A stretch of 64,000 bases of DNA from Taenia hydatigena (taxonomy: Eukaryota; Platyhelminthes; Cestoda; Cyclophyllidea; Taeniidae), in the NCBI GenBank assembly GCA_036345935.2, contig JADWOT020000003.1, positions 19,982,509-20,046,508 of the forward strand, in the 5' to 3' direction. The notes beneath the pieces are model-generated. The model searched no databases, was not told where the DNA came from, and saw nothing but the letters and a program-made list of their open reading frames with translations. Below are positions 50,289 through 62,540 of this stretch, in pieces; position 1 is the first letter of the stretch; each line of letters starts with the position of its first letter. Position numbers and translations under genes: made by a program.

Positions 50289-50294
50289 TCGGAG

Positions 50295-53200
50295 ATGCCC
50301 GAGATGTCAAGACTTAACATGCGCCGCTACCAACCGCAACCGGGCGAGGTGCCTGAGCCCCTGAAAAAGGTCGCCATCTTGGGCAAGCCTGTGTTCAACG
50401 CCGGCCTCGAGCTTTGTTGGCAGGTCTATGAGGCTCGGTTGCAGGAATCTAAGGAGGTACTATCTCCTCTTCTACTGTCAATCAGCAAAGACTTAACCTT
50501 TCCGTGTGAAAAGAGTGAACTAAAAGCAATCACCCAACTTGCCATACAAGGAAATCAAACTTCCATTTTAATGTTATGCTCTTTAACTCCCTCATTATGT
50601 TCCGTATACTTCTTTTTTTGAAAGTTTTGTAGTCATAAAGGCGGAGTTATTTGTTGAGCTTTGATACCCAACCCTCAAGCCTTTTACGTTTTAATTAATT
50701 TAAGCTATTCATTCACTTAGAATTCTCAACCTTCAACCGCACAGTCATCTAGGTGGTTTCACATTATTCAAACAAGTTTAAATATGTACGCACAGACTGA
50801 AATCACGGTTTTTGGTACTTTGAATCACCAGCGCTTCTAAAGTCATCCCGATGTGTATTGTACTCCTATAATAAGTTGCATTCCCCTTAGGGTTGCCCAA
50901 GTCATTCATACTTTTCGAGGCTAAATAAAAACACAGCGCTAATGGAGAGCGTTGCCTCACTTCCGAAGACACCAAAGCCTAAAATGAATGCCGCGGGACC
51001 TTGCAGCCACCAGAGGGAGAGGGTCAAAAAGTCCATTTTCTGAGTTAATAACAAAATTTATTAAAGTTATGTTAACTACGTCTGACAGCGTAATCTAATT
51101 GTTGACGAAAACACTGCTGATAATAGACAAGATGCTTTCAAGCACATGCAATTCGTCCTTCTGTGCGTTTCTAGATTTGTTCCGCCTTTGTTCTCACAAA
51201 ACTTGTCACCGACAAGACGGGGAAACTGAGAAAACGCGAAATAAATTTGGAAATCTGTCGCAAGGAGATAGGAACTCTACGCAATCTGCAACACAAAAGG
51301 ATCCTCAAGATATTTGCTGAGTCAGAGGAGAATTGGTAAGAGATTTCAAAGGAGGCATTATTGGAACAATGACTAAAGTAACGTAAGTTGAGTAATGAAA
51401 CTATGAAGGTCTCCAGAATCTATTCGAAAAAAATTAAGTTTAATTTTTTTTCTCTACGGGCCTTACATTTTATGCAAGCAAAGGTCTGCTTTCGGCGGAC
51501 AGATTCTGTATTGACGAAGGGTCCATTTTTTAAACTTAGTTATTATCTCTCTTGGATCAGTGAGCCATTAGCGGGCACACTCCAAACTATCCTCGAAAAA
51601 TCTCCACGAGGGGTAAGTAGACGCAACTTGCCTCACAGCTTTCTGGTGCAGGGCTCAAATTGTCCCTCCTCCTGCCACTACTACTACTACTCTGGGCTTT
51701 CAGAAGTGCAGAACCAACTAAAAGGAATGATCACATCTCACAAATGGAAACCTTCTAAACATGATGAAAATTAGGGTCTGAGTAACATTGATGTAAGATC
51801 TCTGATGTTTAGGATAGACTAATATGGCTTGGTGAGTGTCACCTTAATTGAGGATGTATTTGTGAGGATACATAAAAGTCTGAATGTGCTAAGAATAGTT
51901 TCGTCAAATTGACAGGTTGCCATACCTTTAGTTCTAATCATCTACAATTCCCTTCTACACTGTCACAAAGTTGCTGTCCTAAGACAGCGTTGAAACAGGC
52001 TTTTAGACTACAACTAATGAAGAGCAAAAGTAGGATTGAACAATGGACACCGTGCAAACGTTACATTAAAACTGTATCCCTATTCTTATTATAGCAACTT
52101 CTGGGAATGGAGCTTGAAATTATACTTGGAGTTTTTCAAGTAAGCATCTTGTCTTTTTTGAGTCGAGAGATTATTTTCTTGGAAAAAGTGGGACTTTGTA
52201 GTCAACAGACCCTAACCAGAGCCTAAAGGGCTTGTTTGGTTAAGCAAATGAAGTAATTAGTCAAGGCAACCACTTTCAAATTACCTATTTAAATTACCAC
52301 ATTTCTTTTCTGTCTTCGCTACATGCGAAACAAATTCTAGAGGGGGTGATTCGCGGTTAAGATCAAACTCATCACAGAGAATCAAAAAGCTAGTTGGAAG
52401 TTGCACTCATGAACACCGTACAGAATACGCTCTTAAAAGGATTTCAGTTTGCCTAAATCGCAAACTAAAATGATGAAATCTTTTACTGTGCAGTCTTTTT
52501 GTTCTTCAACTCGCGTAATTATAGAGTTTGAACGGTGCATGTAAAATCAACAACTAAAAGACATTAACTCTTTCTGCTGTCTCCTCCGGATCTAGTTAGC
52601 GGAGGCTTTCGGCAAACAATTAACTGAGTCTCAGCGTAATACCCATCCTCACTGTCTGATAGCATTTTTGGGTTGTCATAGGTGTGTAGCTGCACTTGTT
52701 TCTTTTGGGCTTCCTCAATTGCTACTCCTAGACTGGCGAAGCCGTATCACATGTTTTACAATTAGTCCTGGCTACAGTCTGTTTGTCTGATCATATCTAA
52801 AGGGGGAAAATTGTAGCCCTAAATTCCTAGTTACTTGTCAACTGTCACGCCAAATTTAAGGAAGGCAAACAGCTTAGGCCCTGTATGGCATTCCTGCTTT
52901 TCACTAATAATGGAAATCATTGATGGTAAAGTAACCGTACGTCTCATAAAAACACTAGTAGCAGGGTGTCGGAGTACGGTAGAACTTCGTTGGTTGATTA
53001 TGGGTTCTCCAGAAAATTGTGTAGCACCACTGCAATTCAACTGATTTTGAGTGAAAATGTTTTAGTAATATCCGCCGTTTTGAAGAGATGAGCGTCACAG
53101 GACCGAACAAGCATGATTTGGCGAATTTTTAGGTGACAGATGCCCTTCGTTATCTGCATGGGACCCAGAACCTGATGCATTGTAACATTTGTCCATCATC

Positions 53201-56200
53201 CATATTCGTTAACATCTCCTCTCAGTGGAAGTTGGGTGGATTTGGACTTGCAGAAAGCAGTGCTGATTTAACGAAGGTATATTACGGCTCGTAAAAAACC
53301 ACTTCTTTTTCTTTTATTTACCCAAGTTGCCCCAAAACTACAAGGTGGTTTCAAAGATGGACTTCATCATAGAATTCAAATTCCTAATGCTAATTGCCAA
53401 ACAAATATCGTAGCAAAATCGTCACATTTATCCATGATTCACTTCATTGCACTCTGGGATGCATTTTCAAATGAAACCGACTGTTTATCAGGACAAATCT
53501 GACATTTTGTCATTTTAATACTTGTAGCCATAAGTAAAAGACGTAAGGAACAATTCCGGGCTCTTGGCTTTCTCAGTGTTCATCTGGTCTCCCAGATTGC
53601 TGTCAGACTAGACCAGCTGAATTATCAGCTAATGCGACTTTTGTCGCATCGACGATTCTTTGCGCTGACCAAATTCACTTGGCATTCACCGTTAAATGAC
53701 GCATACAAATAACGATTTAAGCAACAAGAATTCCCAAGCAATTTCGTGAACGAGCTTCAATTCTAATGGTCAATTTATGGTTTTTACGATAAATTTACAC
53801 TGAATTTACGGTTGTGTGTTATAACACCGCTTAGTAACCAATCTATCTGACTCAGCCTGCATCACTAACCTAGACCCACTACAGGCTTGTCAATCACCAA
53901 AAGGCGCTTTGAACCCAACGCTCTTATGCGATTTTACTTTACTGAGTGATTGATAAAATTCCACCCTCCTTCGTTAAAACAAGGCTAGCTTCATGGGTTT
54001 CAACCCGAAAGGTGGGAGAGACCTGCAGCCAGACCTGGACTACATTGCACCAGAAGTTCAACTGCATCACACAATGTCTCCCCTGGCAGATATCTTCTCC
54101 CTGGGCATGGTGGTTTGCTCCATCTTCAACGGCGGTATCTCCCTCCTCCATTGTGAGGGCAGTGTGGCGAACTACGTGAAATACATTCCATACGTAAGCC
54201 TACAACAGTCCCTTAACCGTAAACTTATCTCTCGGTCATGATAAAGTTGTTTATAGGTAAAATGTTGGTTTGCAAGGTAGCATTTGCTTTCTAGATCCGC
54301 AAATATAGCCACTTCCATAGGCTAGCAGTCTGGCGGTCTTATTTCGGCAAAGCTATTTTAAGTAGACGATTAGGTATGCCAAAAATGGACACCTTTCAAA
54401 GCCGACTAACGAGGTAGCCGGATCCAGCGGAGGTAGGAAGCGACTTATACTTTAGCCTTTATTACGCATCTCCAATGTGTTTCCAAATGCTCCTACTTCC
54501 ACCCACGTGTGAGTGTAAATATGGCTATTGATTGTTGCGACTAGTGCTAAGAACTTTTAAATTGTTTTTTTTTGCAGTAAAAGTCCCGTGGCGCCTCAGG
54601 TCTAGTTCATTCAGTTCGTAACTTATTCACCACTTAAGTCATAATAAATAAAATAGATTTGGCATTTGGTAATTTGCAAATGCTCTTCTGCTGGATCTAC
54701 GAGGATTAACGTGTGAGCATTTTTTAAACATATTCTTTAATAACGTTACCTTTAATATTTAAATTGTAGCAAAGTAAACCGAAGTAAAAATTAATAACTG
54801 GGCTGATTCAGTCAGTGGTCTTATTAGACTTCTAAACTACGATTTAAACAAGTTTCCAAGGCGGATGAAGAGAAGGGTGGCAGTCGGTAAAGGAATAGAG
54901 AAACCGAATGGTTAAGATCCTGCTGGACTAACATATATTTGTACATTTCAAGGGTATACTGAGTGTCTCACCTGCTTAGCATACCCATTCACTGGTACGA
55001 TACGATGTTCAGACGTTGTAGAGCCGGTAACAATTCACATACCAACCTTACTACCCTTCTTCTTATGGGTACTACAGCCAAAAATGCTTCGTAGCATTTC
55101 GTGCTGCTGTTAGGTGTTGCATGAAGTCGGAAGGATTCATAATGCTGGAGTTGAATACATATTGCTGACGTGGAAAAGAGCTGACGACTATTGACACGAA
55201 CTGAAGGCTGAGCCGCCTAAAAAGCCTTCGGAGCACGCAGAACCAAATCGAGAAGTTAAATATGTGACCAAATTGTTACAACCGTATTATTCGTGACTCA
55301 AATATGTAATGTTAGCTACGAACACTTGCTTGAGTAGTCCTACAGGCTGTGGATCAAATAATAACTTATTTTAAGCATCAATGTTCCTTTCAAAAGAGTG
55401 AGAATAATGCCCTATCAAGAAATACCTTTTCCATAGGAATCGAAGCATTCCTTTAGCGAATGCTCAATTTTACATTTATGTCCTTTACCAGACTAAATCA
55501 AAATGTTTAGATTTATGTCTAGTTATGTCACTGAGAGGAAGTTTCACTGATAAATGTTCGAGTGGGAATGAGTGTTTGTCTCACCATTCCTTTTTGGTGG
55601 CCGTTGTTGTGTCAAAACGATGGGAAAAAATATCTCAACCCTTGCTGCCTTAGTGATACCCTCTTTCCTGATAGGATTTTTTATTTAAAGTACAGCCTTT
55701 TTAATAAACTTCTAAAACAAATAACAGCCAACGGGGTATAGTAAAGTTACTGTAGAAATTGCCGTTTTGTAGTTACCTCAAAGGTTCCAAGAGATCAGTA
55801 ATCGCATGCCCAAACCCCTAGTTGAACCAGTACGAAAGATGATCAGTCAAGATGTACGAGAACGACCCACATCCCAACTCCTTGCCTTGGTAAGTTTTGT
55901 CTTCCTGCATCCTAAAAAGATGTAATTACTTTGATAAGCTTGGTTCCCTACTGAGTAATATTCGAAGTGTGGATGGGACAAGGTCCTGTCACATCATCTG
56001 ATGATTGAATTTCGACATGTCGATAATTCACCCAAAAAAATCCAACACCAACTCATGTTGCATGGACGTTTTTCGTGGTGTCTACTTTCTCACTCTTACG
56101 GCTACTTCTCCTCTAGATTGTCCAAATCAAAGGCCTAGATTTTTCGCACATCGAATACAGGTTAGCACTTTATTCTCAGGCCTCAATAGTGAGTTGAAGT

Positions 56201-59200
56201 CTACCTGTCAAAATTAGTGGAGACATAATAACGGATTGCAGCAAAATGTGGGGGAAGGAAATGACGCGAGAGGGGAGCCGAAGGAGGCGAGGCGAGGCGA
56301 GGCGAGGGGGGAGGGAGAGATAATCGCACGAAGTCAAGACGCAAGCTAATCTGATCGCCTGTCAGCCTACTGTCGCCGTACTGACGCACTACTTCGCGCA
56401 TTTCAAGTTGCCTCGTCAGCCTTTTTTGTTGTTAATGAAGATAAACACGTCGTCATTGCATTAAGAGATAAATATTTTAGTTTACATAACTTGGTTTTTG
56501 TGAGTAGCCATTATAAGTGCAGTAAGAATCCGCTTATCTAGATATCTCAAACCAATTAAAATTGATATCCAAAAACATGAGGCAAAGTTTTCACCATTCA
56601 CAAATTCCTGACTTCCATTCTACACCTAAAATTTGGTTCTGATTGGAAAGCTTTAGTTAGAATGGTCTTAAACATGAACAGTCGACGGTGGCATTATGAT
56701 AACATCTTAAGTCATTTCTTCGCACTGGTAAGCGGTAGAGAGCCCGTGTCGTAAGGGCAGAGGCAGGCCAGCAAGGTCTACATGTCCCTATAAAGTAAAA
56801 AACTTGAACGGAGCGCATATAATTGGAAAACAATGAAAAGGAAAAGGAATCATAGCTGTGAAGTCTCGTTCTGATCTGAGAATATTTACACCCTTTGAAG
56901 CAGTCGAATTGGTTCATCGGAAGTGCGATTGAACATGTGCGTGGTCAGTTTCTCATCTTCAAATCTGGCCAGCAAATTGATGAAAAAGTAAATTAGTTCC
57001 AAGAGCCAAGTCGACTGAAACCACAGTTCTGTTCGACAGAACACTTAAATGTGGATTTAAAGTTCTACTTTTCATTCACGAAACTGATCGCACTAAGAAG
57101 AAATACAGTGGAAAGCTTAAAAATTTGCACTATGTTGTAACAGAACTGGCATTTGGGAGGAGATTGGGCTCCTCAAACAAATCATTTAAGTAGTAGACAA
57201 TGGAAAGCACTTTTTGCATCAACAGATCCACTGAAGCAAATGGATTGAAGTCATTGAAGGAGACAGCGTGCTTGGAGCCGAGACAATCTATTTCATCTAA
57301 TTTTATTTCCACTGGATCAAATGCTTACGCATTCCGATTGTACGGGCGCAAATATCACTTCTCTGGACCACGTAGCAAATTAAACAATTGGCATAAGTTT
57401 ATAACTCTTTGATGGAGATGAAATGATGACTCCACTCTCTACATGAATTTGTGGGAATCCGTCATTTAAGCAATGTCCCTTATGCATTGCCTTAAGTAAG
57501 CTATTTGAAAATTGTTTATTTTTTTTCAGGCTTATCATAAACTGTAGTGAAGGTGAACAGTGACGTATTACAATCTCTTGGGAAATTTGTCTCTTTGTAA
57601 AGCCTGTAACCTGGGTTCCAAACGCTGCCGATGTAGTTATGGAAGGCGTGCATGGTCATTTATGGGGTTGTTTTGTTGCCAAGTGAATGCTAATTTTGCG
57701 TAAGAAATGTAACAGCTTCTCCGAAGAAGAATAGAAACACAATACTCGAGTAGAATATGTTGGGCTTGGGGCTGCTGGCATAGTCTGGATCAACTAGGTG
57801 GCTCCCTTTACCAAAATCGAGAGCTAAGCAAATGCTCAGCGTGTTATATAATGCTAGGAATTTTAATTTAACAGTACTTTCAGTGTTAAGTGGTGTGTGA
57901 TGGAGATTTAAGGAAGTGAACTAATCTTACCCCATTAAACTTCTGAGTTATCCTAACGATTGCGCTGACCGTTTAGTTGCTATTGGTAATGTAAGCCGCA
58001 TTTTGAATGCACAAATCAGAGATTCCTGCAATGAATGAAATATTTCTCCTCCAATCTGATCACTTATGAAACTATGGTGGTACAAGTGCTAGGCTTGGAT
58101 TAATTTTCATTTTAGCGGGCTCGAGTACCCCACAGTGAGTTTTCCGTAGTCTGCCCATAGAATAGACAAAAGTCCCGTAATTTTGGAATAGTTTTTGTCG
58201 AACGATTAATCAGTTTCTTTAAAATCAAATTCCTCCTCCATATTTGTGATCAAAAAGGCAGTTTTTTTTAAACATTAATAGTTATGTCACGGCTTCTAAA
58301 TACCGTTTCCAAGATTGCCATGCAACCACTGTGTTTCGTTTGACTTAGCTCAAACTCTTCAACGAGCCCTCCCTTCTCTCGTACGAGGGACTCTTGACCC
58401 TTAAAACTCGATCACAAAATCAAATCAAGGAATTCTTCAATCGCTTCGCCAAGGCTATTCCCGAATTTGACGAGGTAACGACATTACCTTAGCCACTGGC
58501 CTCTATCATGCACTTAGAAGCCTTTTTAATGGCTGAATCAAAGGAGACAAACAACTTTATAAAGATTCTGAGCTTGTGTTCCCTTGAGTGGGGTCTTTTG
58601 CGATTGAAATTCTCCGTATACCATTATGGGTTAAGTTAACTGAGGTCTGAGTACCATTTTTTTGATAAATTCGTTGCATTAGGAACGATTCCTCTTTAAC
58701 TTCTTGACAGACTTTTAGCGTAGTGTGATCCAACGATCTGTTCATTCAATTCTCAGTTATAATAGGCAATCAAATTGTTGATAGCTGACTGATTATTCTA
58801 CTAAAAATTTGGTACGCACCAATAAATATCATTGATGTGAAGCACGAATGGACTCTTCCTGGAAAGACCTTTTCGACAAATCAATCCGGAAGGATGAAAA
58901 TCTGGGTTAATACGGTAGCTTTCAATAAAGGCAAACACATGTCAAGCACATAGTAGTACCGTTTTTATTCATCTCTAGTCAATTAAATAAATTATGCCTT
59001 TATATACTGAAGACATACACATTTTTAGATAAAAATTGTTCCTGGCTGAATAGACACATAAAAAAGACGACTACGCCCATCGGGCATAATGGCAGATTTT
59101 CCGTCTCACCAAACCCATTTAAACTAAGTTACACCAAAGAATTGCAGGACGCGATGGAAGGGGTAGCAGTCTCCAACTCAAATAAGCCGACGTTTTAGCG

Positions 59201-62200
59201 CTTTTGCGGAATATACTCAAACTTGCATTAGTTTTGCATATGCAAATTGCAAGCCAGTTTTACCGGAAATTGACATCTCCACGGGGTAATTTTACAGGAC
59301 TTCCGCTACAAGAAGGTACTCCCACTGTTGTGGGAGTGGTATGACAGTCACCCTGATCTTCAGCCCTTCGTCCTCCCCTCCATCCTGGCCGCTACTCACA
59401 TCGCCGAAAGAACCGATTTCGACCTCCATCTGCACGACCGACTCTGTTCTGCACTGCGGAGTCACAGGAGCAAACAGGTGGAGGATGTATTCCATTTGTA
59501 AAGGCTAGCGAGTGGTGCCACTGTACCTTTTTGGGGGTGTTTTTCGCTCGATTCGTTGTGCTTGACACTTAATGACTTTTTGGCACACTTTGAGACTTAT
59601 GTCGCCTCAGTTCTTGGGGAAAAATTGATGATCCTCATAAAATCCTAATGTTCAATGTACACTGAATGGAACAAAGTGGTGCCAGAAATTGGCCTGACTA
59701 AATAGGGCGCCACCTTGTCATTCCTGTCCTTCTTACATTGCATCTTCCATCGTCGAACTAGCTAATTGCTCTCATAGATGTAATGCAATAAAGAGATTCA
59801 ATGCTCACATAAATTTATTTTAGGTCGACATCATTCGAAAAGGCCGTCTTTCACGTTTGGCGGAAGATAATGTACTTCTCCGCTTTTGCGATTTTTAATA
59901 TCAGATTCAAGAAATTGGACTTGCCATAGGCCCTAGCCGTGGTCAAAAGTGCCTGCGGATTTTGCTTCGAGGTCATTGGGTTGCCAAAAGTTTACTTGAT
60001 TTTAATCGCTACCCCTGCCTCCACCACTAATCACTTTTATAGACAGAAATCGTCCACTCACTCTATTTTCCTCCTCCGGCATGAGTCATTTTCTTGTCTC
60101 ATAAAAATACTGCAAAGCTATGCTTAGGAAACATCATTCGAGTAAGGGAACTCTGATTCTTACCCTGCTGTTGGCAAGATTGTAAGTGCTATCGAAGCAA
60201 AAATAAATCACTGTAGCTCTTAAATGACGCGGCAAAAGGGAAAGCATTTCTGATGGGATCGCAGTAAACATTTTAATGGGAGGAGAGATGCCGCATTTTT
60301 TACAAGAAGTGAAGCATGCAACGGTTTGCATTCTTTGAAAGCAAAGCCACCGACAACTAGCCACTGAACAGTTTTATGTTCTCACCCCAGTCATCGTTCG
60401 CAGTTCAGCAAATTACTGCAAGTAAATTTTAACCAGACTGTGCAAACTTGATTAGACACGAGGGCGTTTCTTGACAGACCTCAAGGGAATAGCGCGTTTT
60501 ACGGGGTAGTGGTAATTAGTTGGTCGCAGGCCTTGAAACTGCCGATCGAGGATGCTAATGCCATGAGAGTAGTCGACGGATGGAACACTCTCTAACAACA
60601 CAAAATAATTATAGCCTCGTGAGAGTTTTCGTGACAAATATTTTTGCACTTTGAAATTGTTCCTATCTGTACAACTCAACAAATGGCCACTGGATTACAT
60701 ACTTTATTTTTTCCTAACCAGACAAGCCATTAATTTGTCTCTCGAAAAGCTCATTTCACTACTTTGAGACCTCAGTTGCGTCAAGAGGATTTTGCTGTAA
60801 TAAGTTCATAGATTTTAGATTTCATCAAGCAATTTATTTCATGCCTTTCAGACAACTCTGGTTACATTGGATTTGGTGGAGTTCTTCATAAAGTACCTCA
60901 CACCCGAGGAAATCGTTGAAATAGTTCTACCCGACATCACCAGCTGTATCAGGATTGGGAGTCGCAAGTCCCTAGTAAGCTTGCCTCAGTCCCACGCTGA
61001 ATTTTTTACTTGAATAGTTAATTTGATTGACGATGCTTTAGTAAGGGGCAGTCACTGGGGCGGGAGGACGCCTTTGAGCGTTTTGGAGTCGCACTAATTT
61101 TATGTTGAGCCAGAGGTGACATGACGCCTTTTTTATTCATAAACAGAACATCAAAATTTTATGTTGCGTTTCTTTTGCCAAATGCGCAGTAGTAAAACCG
61201 GAAGTAGGTTATTGGTTGATTTACTGTTTAATTTTTACTGCCAATTGGGGTAAACAACACTGGAGATGCTCATCTTAACACATTTTCAAGAGAGCGTTCT
61301 ATTAGCAATAAAATTACCGATGTGCAGTAATTTATCATTACTAAAAAGCCGTTTCTATTGAGAGATCTCGGCGGCTTGAGTATGATCATGCGACACTGAA
61401 AATGCTGAATTTGGAGCCCATCAGTACTTATTTTGGCGTCTTAGGACACGGTAAGGGATGCTGTCTACGTTTTGCACGACTATCTTGGACCAGAGGAGCT
61501 AGAAAACTACGTCTTCCCACTACTAAAAGACGCCATCGAGGAAAACGGCTCTTCTGGCTTGGTATGTAAGGTTGTTTTTAAAACATTTCGTAGTTTCCAG
61601 TCCAGTCGTAGGCTGATAAAAACCCTCAAGACTATTTAAGCTGAAGTAGGCTGAATACTAGGCAGTCTTCCATAGTTCCTGTTGACAAGACTTTTTGTCC
61701 CTTAGTATTTTATAACAATGCGTAATAAGTGTCTAAAAATATGACAATAACTGGCAAACTAAGCTTTTGAGTAGTCATTTTTAAGTATTAACCAGGAGTA
61801 GATCTTGCCCGAAATCGTATTAACTAGGCTGAAATCTCTACATGCCGAGTTTCATCCATTTATAACTGAAATTCATTGATTCCATGGACAGCCCTTAAAG
61901 TGCGGCATACATTGCAATATGCCTGGGCTAATTAATGGCCCTTAATCACTCACTAATCATGGTCCAGTTGGGGAGAATCACTTGCGTTAATCTGTGATTT
62001 TCCGTTGTAATCTTACTAGCCACTTTTTCATGAAACCGGTCTAAACAACCAAATGCAATCCAGTGCCCCAAAATCGCCACCTTTTGCAGTTACGTGGACT
62101 TCTCTTCACGTAAAGTGCCTCACTCACATAACAAAGCCATTAAATTAAACTTTGACAGTGACACGCCAGCGTCAGCACATTTATTCCCCTCGGCACTGAG

Positions 62201-62540
62201 CTTTAAAAGGCATCGCTGTTTGATAATAGTACCTGTTGCGAAACGTAACAAGAGGTGGAGAGAAGAGTAACTGCTGTCGTAAAGTTACGCCTTCTACCTT
62301 ACCAACCACGTGTGGGCTTTGTGTAGACGATCTTTTACTGTTTCCAGTAAGACAACTAAGTGGACACTCTCAGCATATAATCTTGTGCCCTCTTGTCTGA
62401 ACCACAGATTCAGAACGTGATGCTGGATTGCATAGAGAGTCTCGTTTCTCACTGCAGGCCAGTATTTGTGAGCAAGGAACTACTTATCTTCCTGGCCTCC
62501 ATGCCCACTGCCAACGTCGAAGTTGTGTTTAATGTTGCAG
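50295..62540 (+). CDS. SCYL2: SCY1-like pseudokinase 2 (5' part, 12 exons; continues past window)
   Basis: SCYL2/CVAK104 binds clathrin and adaptors and acts in endosome-Golgi traffic. Exons: 50295-50456, 51175-51335, 51540-51612, 52095-52139, 53133-53276, 53984-54193, 55773-55889, 58349-58474, 59298-59477, 60852-60974, 61445-61561 and 62408-62540. This gives 530 residues, all phases consistent, ending in phase 1. The pseudokinase domain (about residues 15-310) has a glycine-poor P-loop (GKPVFNAGLELCWQVYE), VLTKLV, a LMHCNICPSSIFV catalytic loop without the HRD Asp, GFG in place of DFG, then DYIAPEV and ADIFSLGMVVCSIFNGG. HEAT-type helices follow (FVLPSILAATHIAER, YLTPEEIVEIVLPDI, DYLGPEELENYVFPLLKDA, partly quoted). 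An in-frame TGA 9 nt upstream fixes the start at or after 50289. The C-terminal clathrin-binding part is outside the window. Confidence 0.94.
56283..56306 (+). repeat. GGCGA pentanucleotide repeat in an SCYL2 intron
   Basis: Four to five tandem GGCGA units followed by a G-run and purine-rich tract, standing out from the AT-rich intron. Confidence 0.85.
57738..57850 (+). repeat. SINE-like dispersed repeat, copy 6 (SCYL2 intron)
   Basis: It contains ctcgagtagaatatgttggg, gctgctggcatagtctgga and the block tttaccaaaatcgagagcta shared exactly with the copy near 41.05 kb. Confidence 0.65.
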
